NCBI RefSeq assembly: GCF_958298935.1
Contig: NC_084932.1
Coordinates: forward strand, 7,853,501 to 7,917,500
DNA: 64,000 nt
Source: Phragmites australis
Taxonomy: Eukaryota; Streptophyta; Magnoliopsida; Poales; Poaceae
Reading direction: 5' to 3'
A model generated the notes under the pieces. The model saw only the letters and a program-made list of their open reading frames with translations, was not told the DNA's origin and did no database searches. Within the stretch, counting starts at the first letter, position 1. Each line of letters begins with the position of its first letter. The translations under genes were made by a program, and so were the position numbers. This document shows, piece by piece, positions 11,632-21,813 of this stretch.

Positions 11632-13278
11632 AGGGCCTCAATTCTTTTACCTACCTTCAAATATTCTTGAACCTATAGCCACAAATTGATAGTTTTTGGT
11701 TGATACATCTTGTTCTTATTTTAGACTGAAAATATATATTTAAACTACTTTATTTTATCCTACAAACTCCAAATCCTACATGGACTTCGAAGCTTGATCT
11801 TTGACAAACATGATCTTAGTAGATGCACTAGGTTCAAACAATAGCATGGGATAAGTTACTAGAAGCTGCTAACTTCAAGCCATCTCAAATAGCCAGGAAC
11901 TATATCCCTGGATCGGTATGTACATATCCATTTGAGACAGCAGAGGTAAAACACCCTATTTATTTGCTTTTGTAATTTCCTTAGAGAACCATCAACTTTC
12001 GTCCCTTTTCCTCCATGTGTCATCCCTAGGAGTGCTCCCCCTCCGTCGTTGCCCAGATCTGGAGGAGGACATCACCCACAAGCTCATCGCCTTGGCCTCC
12101 TCCTTGACCTACCTTGCCACCTCCGCTCTCCACCGTTGTAGAGGGGAGGTCAGCCATAGTGGTGTTGGAGGCGTTCGTGCATCCGTTGCCACAAATTGCG
12201 CCATCCCTGGCTATGGTACCCACGCCATTCGCTGACCTCCACCCCGGCATCAGCGTCCATCGCAATTCTCTGTCAACCATCTCTAGTACCCGCATCCACA
12301 CTCAATTTCCACCTAGGTTTAGAAGCAATGTCTTCTTGCAACTCTAGGATTTGGACCTATTTTGTGTGCGATTGCTCTGGTCGTATCACACAACAAGTTC
12401 CCACATTTGCCTCGTGTGCAATTAGCATCAATGGAAGGCGAACGATCGGGATCTAGGAAAGGGAAGGCTTCCCAGGATTTTAGCGGTAGCAACATCGCCG
12501 ATCTTATGGAGAGGCTGAACTTGACCATGGAGGAGGCAAAGTTCGCTACTTTTATCGATGAGGAGGAAGATGAGTCTGTGGTGAAGGAGTGGACTATGAT
12601 CGGTAAAGTTCTATCTCCAGTCGCACTGCACATTAGCACTATCATGGGAGCTATGAGGCTGGCATGGGGTAACCCATTTGGACTAAAAGCGCAATCAGTG
12701 GGAGAGACAACACTACTACAGAACTGGTCTTATATGCCAGCCCATTACTGCCGGTTCCTAATGGGTCAACAGTGATGGGGCATCACTGCTTGTTCATAAG
12801 CCGCGAGTAGAATTAGCTATTGTGGCTTATGAACCGGCAGTGATAAGGGTCATCACTGTCGGTTGATGGAATAAGCTGGCAGTGATGCCCTGCTCCTTCA
12901 TCACTGTCGACTGGTTAAATGAGCTGGCAGTGATGTCCCGGCTATATAAAAGTTACCCTCCCCTTGCGCAAGCTTGAGCACAACAAAGAGGAGCTCTGTT
13001 CTTGCTCGGTGGTGACCATTTTTGCTCACCAGGATCTTGGTGGCTTCAAAATTTTGAGGAATCTTCATGCCTTAGGTGTTCGAAGGTGTATAACTTCCTC
13101 TCTAATCCATTCCTATTTGAATTTTATTTGCTAAATTGCTCTAGATTTTGAAATGATGGAGATGAACCTATGGCCATGATGTTTTGAGACAATGTAGATG
13201 CAATTATACCTCATTTATGATATGGAAACTTCAATTTTGGTGAAAATTGTCTTTATTATTGATTTACATTAGCTATAT

Positions 13279-13640
13279 GTATGAGCATATTTTTTTAATG
13301 AAGTAGAAAATTTAGCCATGATATTAGGGTATATAGCAAACTCCAATTATATTTTTTATATTTTAATTAATTAGCAAGCTCCAATATAGAAACTTTAGGT
13401 ATGAGCATATTTATGATTGATTTTTAGTGAATTAGAAAAATTATCCATGATATTTAGGCATGTAGAAAGCTCCAATTATATTTTTTTCTATTTTAATTAA
13501 TTAGTATGTTCCCAATATGAAAACTTTAGGTATGAGCATATTTATTTTGATTTTTAATGAATTAGAAAATTTCGCCATGATATTTAGGTATGTAGCAAGA
13601 TACAATTATATTTATGTATGAGCGTATTTATTTTTCATGT
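13279..13640 (+). repeat. AT-rich tandem repeat inside the CACTA element
   Basis: Units beginning GTATGAGCATATTT start at about 13279, 13399, 13530 and 13616, with spacings of 120, 131 and 86 bases. Each unit carries GAATTAGAAAAT, CCATGATATT(T)AGG and CTCCAATTATATTTTT. The last copy is cut short. It lies between the 5' subterminal region and the transposase-associated domain, probably in an intron or leader of the former gene. Confidence 0.8.
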
Positions 13641-13860
13641 TTCCTTAATGAATCATAGATAAGGTGTTGAATAATAAAGAAAATTTCTAGGGATGGTACA
13701 AACAAATACCCATCGGAAGCAGACACAAAAGCATGCAAAAGACGGCTCCTCCAACCCAGGCGAATTACCGGTAGGAGATGATGAGGTAATTTATTTGTTG
13801 GTGATCGCAAAATATTCTAGATGTTATGAATTTGGATTTACAATAATGATATAATTGTAG

Positions 13861-14640
13861 ATGGACAAAAGATGGATGTACGATGCGAGCCGTGTGAGCG
13901 TAGAGTACAAGAACAGCGTGGATTGTTTCCTGGTACAAGCCACGACGCACAAGTCAAATACATAGTCTCAATACATGTGCTGTCCTTGCGTCGATTGCTA
14001 GAACAAGAAGCAGTTCTCCACCACCTAGCAGATACATTCCCACTTGATGCCAAGGGCTTATGTCTAGCTATACCCGTTGGACCGAGTACGGTGAAGCTGA
14101 GATCATACAGGAAGGGCAATACATTGAAAGAGAAGAAGAAGACATGTGCACCGATATGCCGGTCGACAAATATATCAATATGCCGCTTGCCGGAGATACG
14201 TTGGCCGATGATGATCTAGAGGAGATGCTAGTCGATGCCGACGTCGATGATCTGGAGAAGATGTTGCGCGATGGAAATAGGGAGACCTATTACGGATTCA
14301 TAGAGGAGATCTGAGAGCTCAACTATGGAGTGTTAAAGGTTCCTCCTTTCCGGTGCCAATGGGTCAAGCTCTCAGGGGGTGTGAAGATCGACAAGTACGG
14401 TATGACTGTAGTGGACCAAAAACTCGTTGGATACAGAGAAGAATCATTTGTACTTGTGAATGATGTTTCATGTTATCAACCCAAATGGCGAGTTTCAGAA
14501 CCGATCGTGTCGTTCACATGTGTGAGACCTTCAGATGATACCTTACCTTCAAGCAGAGAGTATGCGACAAGGAGGAAGGCTACCAAGAGGCTTGACAACG
14601 TATTCTATTTCTGCAATTCACAAAATATTAATGAATGACA
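13861..14640 (+). pseudogene. CACTA transposase-associated domain and DUF4216-like remnant
   Basis: The ATG at 13861 starts MDKRWMYDASRVSVEYKN, followed by FLVQATTHK and, after an in-frame TAG, CCPCVDC. This matches the N-terminal transposase-associated domain (PF13963 type) of plant CACTA proteins. In another frame TRWTEYGE (about 14066-14089) and an acidic stretch (14150-14310) follow. The next segment (about 14330-14640) carries GVKIDKYGMTVVD and GYREESFVLVNDV, resembling DUF4216, which normally lies after the Tnp2 catalytic region. The catalytic core that should sit between them is missing, so the gene is an internal-deletion product with frameshifts. Confidence 0.75.
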
Positions 14641-14868
14641 TTACCTATTCTACGATATTCCACCGGTGTGTTAATGACATGTGGGACCAGGTCCCACTTG
14701 TTATCCTCACAATGGATGGCATATCATAGGACCAGCACTTATTCAGTTGTAAATCGTAGATTTTTTCATTTATTAATGAATGATATGAATTACTATGTAT
14801 GATGTGAAGTCAGTATCGTCGGATGACTCTTGGACACAATGGCCTTCTAACGATGATGCGAAGGAAGA

Positions 14869-15000
14869 GCAAGAAGCGGTGTCTCGTAAACGTGCCTAAG
14901 AGGAGGAGGATGAGAGCCTAGCCCGTGAGCTATGCACTGCGAAGCAAGAAGCAGTATCCCGTAAACGCGCCCAGGAGGAGGAGGATGAGAGGGTGGCCTG
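14869..15000 (+). repeat. 75-base tandem duplication coding for a charged coiled-coil-like segment
   Basis: Two copies of about 50 well-conserved bases start at about 14869 and 14944. In the shared frame they encode KQEAVSRKRAQEEEDE-like residues; one copy has a TAA. Lysine/glutamate-rich tails of this kind are common at the C-terminus of CACTA-encoded proteins. Part of the dead CACTA gene. Confidence 0.7.
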
Positions 15001-16757
15001 TCAGTGTGCTGAGGAGGAGGCCGAAGGCTCAAAACCTAGAGGCATTCAGACGTCAGACGTCGATGTCTTTGACACGCTGGCGAGCCTAAAGCATAGGTGA
15101 CGCTGCAGTCGATCAGGCGTTGCCGGATCCTCTGCTCCACCACATTGGCCCCCGGTGTCTCCGGACGTACTCACGCCATCAATCATCAGTGCAGGGACAC
15201 AGTCCTCGTCGCGGGAGAGGTAGAGGGATACTGGACTGGCTCAACTCAACTGACTTTTCAGGGGGTAACTTCTAATATTGTGTGTTTGTAGATGCCTGAC
15301 TTGTAATTTGTGTTCATTACTATGTATTAATGAAGGTGTTTTTATTATTGATTTATAGTAAATATATGTATCATTGTATGTACGTATTGAGAGAGACTGA
15401 GAGATTGAGGAGAGAGAGAGTATAGAGAAGATAAAAACGAGGACCGTGGAGGGGGGAGAGGGAAAACATTGCTGGCTCAAACCTTCGGCTGGCAGTGATT
15501 CCAACAAATCACTAGCGACAAAAGGATACAACCGACAGTGATACCAGAGAATCACTATTGGCTGAATCCTTCAACTGGCAGTGATAACCTCCTTCACTGT
15601 TGGTCCATCGAGTCGGCAGTGATAGTCCTCAACTATCACTGCCTGTTGCCCATTGTCGGCTCTAAAACTGGCAGTGAAGGGGGTTTTGGAGCTGACAGTG
15701 AAGGTGTTTTCTGTAGTAGTGCAAGTGTGAGAATCTCTTCATTGCGGAATTTGGCCGCGCTGTTGACAAGGCGCGAGCCTTGGACGGATCACCATGGATG
15801 GTGGCAAAACATGTAGTGGTGCTTCAAGAGTACAATAAAAAATTGCGACTCTGATGTTTGTTTCGATCGTATGGCCATATGGGTTAGAATCCTAAATCTG
15901 CCCTTTGGTTGGATGAACATGAAGAGGGGCAAAAGAGCATCAAATCTGATTAGGACAACAATTAAGTTGGATGTCAATGCTGATTAAAAGGCTAGTGGCT
16001 CTTTTCTACGTGCTAGGGTTGGCATTGAGATTGACAAACCACTACAGTGAGTAGTGTTGCTTAAAACCGATCAAAATGGCAATCTGGAGTGGTACAAAAT
16101 TTGGTATGAGAAATTGCCTCTCTACTATTTTTCATGTGGTCGTATGGGGCACACAAAGCTTGCGTGTTAAACACCTGCTCCAAGGAATGCGATTAGTAAA
16201 CTAACATATGATATCAGATTGAGAGCACCAGAAGAAAATAAGAAGAAGCTTCAAAGTTTTAGCCAGGTTGCATCTGAGATCTATGGCAGTGGTTCTTCTT
16301 CTAACTTACAACTAGACTGTTCTTCATCAGCTCAGTTTGAGCACGATTGTAGAGCTCCCAGTGGCAAAATAGGAGATGAGGCATTTAGGGAGGACAATGT
16401 TAAATACCCACCAAAATCTATAGCCCGTGAGATGGAGAGGCAAGGACCAGGCAATATACATGATACAAATTTAGCTCCATTGAATACCATATCTGTTCTG
16501 AGGCACGATGGACAGAAAAAGCAATTGGTGGTTCCTCGCAAAAGGAAGGCTAAATGCCAAGAAAAGTGCAGTACACCATACCTCAACATTCCAGTGGTAG
16601 GATATCATGCTTTAGTTCCTATTGGGGTGGTGAATTCTCTTGTCTAGCGGCTTGGTGAAAAGGGTAATGTATGTGATGGTAGTCACATTGACCTACCGAA
16701 GAAACAAAAAATTGCAAGATCAATAGTGGCTATACAAAGCAACTCCCATTGGGCACA

Positions 16758-19700
16758 ATGAAAATCCTAAGCTTGAACTGCTAGGGCTTAGGACAATCTG
16801 AGGCAGTTCAAGAGCTGTGTGGCTTGATGAAGTTGCATTGTCCTATGTTAGTCTTCCTCTCGGAAAGAGAGTGTTAGGTTATCCTAATGTCATTGCTGTG
16901 GGCGGTTATGGAAGAGGGGGTGTTGTTGCCTTGCTTTGGTCTAATGAGGTCAGTGTACATGTTCAGTTCCTCAACAAAATGCATATTGATGCAAAAGTCC
17001 AATTTGTTGTAGTTGCCGAGAATGGAGATTTACCAGGTTCTAGGTGAATCAAAGAAAGAATTGAGATACATAAGTTGGGATCTCCTTAAGTTATTAGGCA
17101 CACAATGCAACCAGACTTAGGGGTGCGCTGGGGATTTTAATGAGGTGCTAGTTGCTAGCGAACAATTTGGTGGTGCTGGTTGATCTAAGAGACAGATGGA
17201 AGGTTTTTGGGAGGCAATATATAAGTGTGGTTTTCATGATCTTGGTTTCATTGGCCTCCTGTACACATGGGACAACAAACAACAGGGAGTTAGAAATATA
17301 AAAATTCGTCTAGATTGTGGTTTTGCTAATGCCGCATTTCTTGACCTATTTTGCATGGTGAAGGTCTGTCATGTGCAAATGACCAAGTCTGACCACTACT
17401 GTCTTATTCTGGAATGCAACTGCCCTGGAGATAGAAGGGAATGTGGATGTTGACCATTCAGGTATAAAAACCTTTTTTTGCTAAGACTCGCATAAAAATA
17501 TGCCGCTGACGTGTTTGGTTCAAAACTCTATTGCTTCATCCATCTTAGTAGAGTCTTTCAGTGGCATGTTTCAGTCCTCTTTCAACTCGGTTGGTGTCTC
17601 CTGTCCCCCGGTTCTTCTCTCTGCCACAATGTGAGTAGAAGCCCTTTGGCAGCATCTACTAATTTAGAACCATATGGCGTAGGGATGATTCATACGCTGG
17701 ATTAATCAAAGGGGCTTGGGAATCTGGGTTGCAGCTATTGACCTTTCTTAGCTGAATGCTACACTTACCTGGGTGAAGGGCTCATTGCAATCCTGGGGTC
17801 AGGAGTTGTTCAGCTCGGTCCACAAATCTTTGACCAAAATGAGGAAGCAGCTTGAATGCGAGAGAGCTCAAACGATCGATTCTAGGCCATCCAGATGGGA
17901 ATGCAATCTTATGGCCCATATTTCTAAATTACTAGCTCGTGAGCAAATAATGGAGAAACAAAGGTCTTTCATCTTATGGCTCACATATGGTGATAGAAAC
18001 ACATCCTAATTCTAAGTAAAGGCTAGAGAAAGAACACAGCATAATAGAATACATGCTTTATATGATGAAAATGGCATGATCTTTACAAAACATGAGGATT
18101 TATAATTGATGGCAGCCAACTTCTATGACTCTTTGTTTTATGCACAAGAATTGTTCTACCCATAGGTAATTTTGAAGCATGTGCCGAGGAAAATTACGAT
18201 AGATATGAATAAGTCTTTGTGTCGTCTGTAAATCGATGAAGAAGTACATAAATCTTTGTTTACATTGGGTCCAAATAAATCACCGGGTTCATACGGGTTC
18301 ACGACTGGTTTCTACTAGGTTTTTTGGGATTTAATTGATTTGATTGTTACTAGTGTTGTTCTGGACTTTTTGAATGGCACAATGCCAAATGACATAAAAA
18401 ATATGGTGATCGTGTTAATTCCTAAGGTAAGGTCCCCACAACAGTTCAAGTAATTCCAACCTACAATACCATTTACAAGTTGTGCTCAAAGGTAATTGCA
18501 AATTGGTTGTGGTGTTTTCTTGACGAGATTGTAGCCGATGAACAAAGCGCTTTTTGTGCCGGGTAGGCTTATCACATATAATGTACTATTGCTTATGAGT
18601 GCACACAAAAAAGGAAAATATGGCGCGTGTGCTATCAAGTTGGATATGGCAAAGGCATAAGACAGGGTGGAGTAGAATTATCTTCATGGTATAATGCTCA
18701 AACTGGGGTTCGCTTCGTAGTTCATTTCCCTAATAATGAGATGCATTACTTCGGTCTCCTTCTCAGTGCGGGTGAATGGCTAGTTTTCTGATTCTTTCAG
18801 ATCGACGCAAGGTGATCCCATAACCCCATACATCTTTTTGTTATGTGCGGAAGGTCTTTTGTGCATGCTAAAATCAGTTAGCCTAGTGTTCTTGTTGAGG
18901 GTGTTCGAGTTAGTATTCACTCCCCTTGTATTTCACACCTTCTTTTTGCAGATGATTGCATCATTTTTTCTGAAGCATCGCAAAGAGGGGCTGATTGGTT
19001 ACACCATATTTTAGATTCTTATCATAAAGGATCAGGATAACTTGTAAACAAGGATACATCACTATCTTTTTCAGTAAGAACTACAATGATACTATGAAAC
19101 AAGAAATATTTGAGGGCTTAGGATATACATAATGAGGCATTGGCTGAGAAGTACTTGGGATTTTCCACAACTTTAGGGTGGCCCTCGAATGAGGTTTTTT
19201 AATACATGCTGAGCCATCTCAGGGGCCTCATTTATGGTTGGAACAAGAATGACCTAAGCTGTGCGGGTAGGGAAGTGCTTCTGAAATCAATGGTGCAGGT
19301 TGTACCAACCTATCCCAAGAGTTGTTTCAAACTCCCAACAGAGATATGCAAGAAGATGATAAGGATGATCTCCAATTACTGGTGGGGTAGCTCCGTAAAT
19401 AGCCTCAAGATTCATTGGTAAAAATGGGAGCAAGGCTTGGGAAGAAAGGCTGGAGAATCCTCACCAATACGAACTCACCATGTGCGTGGGTGTTGAAAGG
19501 TAGATACTATCCAAATTCTGATTTCCTTTCAGCTACAACAAAAGAACATGCAAGTCATACATGGTGTGCAATATTGGCGGGTCGTGATGTTCTCCCGCAC
19601 GGTTTGATTAAGAGAATTGGAAATGGGTACACCATGAAGATTTGGTTGGATAGTTGGATTCCATATTATTTCAATGGTACACCAATTACTCTTGCTGATG

Positions 19701-20913
19701 GCCAAGAAGTGCAATTTGTAGTTGGCATACGCACAACTAGTGGGCAATGGAATGAATCTTTGATTAGGCAAATGTTTTTTCCATTTGATGCTAATGCCAT
19801 TCTGAGAATCCTAATTAGTCATGCTGAGGAGGATTTTTGGGCCTGGTCACTAGAAAGATATGGAGTTTACTCTGTTAAATCAGCATACAAGTCATTGTTG
19901 GGAGTTCGATAACATAGGGATGGCAATTTGTTACCAGGTGGTTCCTCATCCAAAGATTGAAAATATTTGTGGAAAGTAGAGGTTCCCTCTAAGGTGAGGG
20001 TTTTTTGGTGGAGAGTGATCCATGAATTTCTACCAGAAAGGAGTGTTATGCACAAAAGACACATTGATCTAGTTGCTTTCTGTGGAGTTTGTGGAGCCAA
20101 GGAGGAAAGTATTAAACATGTACTGATAGATTGCTTAGGCAAAATGTTTTTAGAGTTATACAAATGAACTTTATAGGGGTGAAACTTTCGAAGTTGCACC
20201 CACTGACATAGGCTCAAGATTTGTTGTTTAATGAGGTCTACCCCGAAGCGAGAAGCTACCTTCATATTGTGCAGAATTTGGTGTGGATGGTAAGAAACAA
20301 GGGAAGGCAAAGGGAGGTAATGATGTATATGAGACATGCAATATACTGGGCACGAGATACGGCATTCAATCTCTGGCAAATACTCCATCATACGAGTATT
20401 GAATGGCCAAGACCTTGTCAACTCGTGTGGGAGAAGCCTCTTGTAGAGTGGATCAAATGCAATATTGATGGTGGGTTCTATGAGGACTCTACTGGCGCGA
20501 TGGGTTGTGTGCTCCGAGATAAGGATGGAAACTTTCATAGTGTGGTTGTTGTTTTGTATGTGAATGCACTTAATGCCTTAGCTATGGAGGTGATGGCCTG
20601 CAGAGATGGTTTGTTATTCGCTATCTAGAGGGGGGGGGGGTAACGAAGGTGTTCATGGAGACAGATAGCAAAGTACTCGCTGATCTTTGGAATAACTATC
20701 AGCAACGAGAGGTACGAGATTTTGTTAATCCTCGATGATATCAAAGAGTTTAGCAGGAGGGTTATGAAATTTTCTATTTCTTATGCTAATCATGTTTATA
20801 ATAAAGTTGCACATTTGTGCGCAAAAGATATATCTTGTATTGGGGTTAGCGCTGATTGGCTTACTTTTGTACGGGTACAAGAGTGCTTGCTTTCATATTA
20901 TAATCATACATGA
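16758..20913 (+). pseudogene. LINE ORF2: endonuclease, reverse transcriptase, RNase H
   Basis: It opens with MKILSLNC followed by a TAG where the family has R or W. The endonuclease domain (about 16758-17450) closes with LLYTWDNKQ...KIRLD...KSDHYCLILE, the usual C-terminal motifs of the EEP fold. The reverse transcriptase (about 18200-19420) shows GPNKSPGS.GF, the catalytic FADDCIIFSEAS (about 18948-18983) and KYLGF. A zinc-binding region (about 19970-20150) has VPSKVRVFWWR and CGVCGAKEESIKH. RNase H (about 20430-20630) has KCNIDGGF and AMEVMACRDG. The domain order is that of plant L1 elements with an RNase H tail. At least a dozen stops and frame changes are visible, so it is a dead copy. 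Confidence 0.85.
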
Positions 20914-20948
20914 AACTAGTAAATGAAGCTCATTGATTAAAAAAAAGA

Positions 20949-21398
20949 ACCGCTGGTTTTATTTTTACAAGGGAGAGATCCTCAAATGCCATTTTCAAGA
21001 GAGAAACCATTTATTTTTTTGGAAAAATAAAAGCCGTTGGTGCCTCGGAAGGAAACAGATCCCTAACTTCATGGTGGAATGGGTGATATTTGATGCTACA
21101 ATGTGTAATGGTGATATTTGATGCTACAATACCTAATGCTACATTATATTTTATACGGTGCATAGTGCTACATTCGACCTGCTACACTAATCAACTAATC
21201 ATTATTCATCATTCCACATACTATCTTTGTTCTTTTTTATTGGTCGTTTATGACATCGATACAGTTTTCAATAAGCATGTTTAACTATTACTTTTGATAA
21301 CTATCTCCTGGTAAAAGTGAATAAAAATTAGATGATATTAAAATATTTTTCATAATAAATCCATTACTATTATTGTTATATGTTATATCCTAATAATT
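20949..21398. other. Intergenic DNA between LINE and AP2S; small hairpin and short duplication
   Basis: Near 20948-21040, AACCGCTGGTTTTATTTTT and AAAAATAAAAGCCGTTGGT form an imperfect inverted repeat. GGTGATATTTGATGCTACAAT is directly duplicated at about 21084 and 21110. No coding signal. Confidence 0.5.
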
Positions 21399-21401
21399 TT
21401 A

Positions 21402-21592
21402 GACCATCTCCAACAGCTACCTCAAATCTTCATCCTCAAAATACTATTACAGCATCCCCTATCTTCAACACTGTAACAGTACTGTATCACTGGATAGAGG
21501 ATCTGTTGGAGATGGATTTTTAGTGCTACAGTATACCGCAAAACACTGTAGCACTAGAATCCTCAAATTTGGAGACTCCGTTGGAGATGACC
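21402..21592. mobile_element. MITE (Tourist-like) in the AP2S promoter region
   Basis: A 191-base element with imperfect terminal inverted repeats: GACCATCTCCAAC at the left, and the right end inverts to GGTCATCTCCAAC. Both ends continue into a further matching CTCAAAT/CTCCAAAT. The flanking trinucleotide TTA is duplicated at 21399-21401 and 21593-21595, as in PIF/Harbinger-type MITEs. It ends about 220 bases before the AP2S start codon. Confidence 0.85.
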
Positions 21593-21594
21593 TT

Positions 21595-21813
21595 ATATAT
21601 ATTAATCATCAAAAATTTTAAAATTATAGTATCACTGTTCCTCGTGCTGCCCCTCGTGACTTTACTGGGTGAAGTCAGCGCTGCAGGCTTTTGACGCTAC
21701 AGCTTCCCTCGTCTCTCCGTCGGAAAAGGAGCTGCTGTTTTTCTCCCTCGAGCCCAAATTGCTGGCGGAATCTGCCCAGAAAAATCACCCCGATCCGCCA
21801 CCTGATTACGCTA
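21595..21813 (+). promoter_or_regulatory. Putative AP2S core promoter and 5' leader
   Basis: A TATA-like run (ATATATATTAATC, 21595-21607) directly abuts the MITE's right end and lies about 215 bases before the ATG. From about 21640 the sequence becomes GC/CT-rich (CTTCCCTCGTCTCTCC, 21703-21718), as in plant leaders. The start site and TATA function are inferred. Confidence 0.4.

Larger units (their letters stand above)
12711..15721. mobile_element. CACTA (En/Spm) transposon, internally deleted
   Basis: The termini are a perfect 13-base inverted repeat, CACTACTACAGAA at 12711-12723 and TTCTGTAGTAGTG at 15709-15721. The 3-base target duplication CAA lies at 12708-12710 and 15722-15724. Subterminal zones (about 12740-12960 and 15480-15710) hold many copies of GGCAGTGAT and its inverse in both orientations. 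At 3,011 bases it is much shorter than autonomous elements. It keeps a transposase-associated domain and a DUF4216-like segment but no Tnp2 catalytic region. It is probably non-autonomous, and the perfect termini suggest it moved fairly recently relative to its LINE host. Confidence 0.95.
12431..16647 (+). pseudogene. LINE ORF1 (DUF4283-like), split by CACTA insertion
   Basis: The ATG at 12431 opens a frame starting MEGERSGSRKGK. From about 12560 it reads FATFIDEEEDESVV, then MIGKVLSPVALHISTIM, then MRLAWGNPFGLKA, the conserved N-terminal pattern of plant LINE ORF1 proteins with DUF4283. The frame is cut at 12710. It continues beyond the transposon with NLFIAEFGRAVDKARALDG (about 15731-15787) and on to a zinc-knuckle relic (CGRMGHTKLAC, about 16135-16167) that has lost its first cysteine, then a basic low-complexity tail to a TAG at 16645. 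Such ORF1 proteins bind the LINE RNA. This copy carries stops and frameshifts besides the insertion and cannot be functional. Confidence 0.8.
12431..20948 (+). mobile_element. Decayed L1-type LINE with RNase H, interrupted by a CACTA element
   Basis: A non-LTR retrotransposon with, in order, ORF1 (DUF4283-like region and a degenerate zinc knuckle), an endonuclease, reverse transcriptase, a zinc-binding region and RNase H. It ends in an A-run at about 20940-20948. Many stops and frameshifts make it inactive. The CACTA insertion (12711-15721) accounts for about 3 kb of its 8.5 kb span. The 5' end is uncertain: the leader may begin near 12000. I could not find a convincing target duplication after the A-tail. 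Confidence 0.85.

Noticed and set aside
7248..11641. CTCAA as target duplication of the long LTR at 7248
   Set aside because: CTCAA precedes 7248 and recurs at 11637, but the second copy does not follow a CA end and lies past the outer element's primer site. I left the right boundary open.
13279..13640. CRISPR-like array
   Set aside because: The spacing is irregular (120, 131, 86) and the units are contiguous diverged tandem copies inside a plant transposon.
19867..20538. A 223-codon minus-strand frame
   Set aside because: It lies antisense to the LINE zinc-binding and RNase H regions, which have clear motifs on the plus strand. The frame has no recognisable content.
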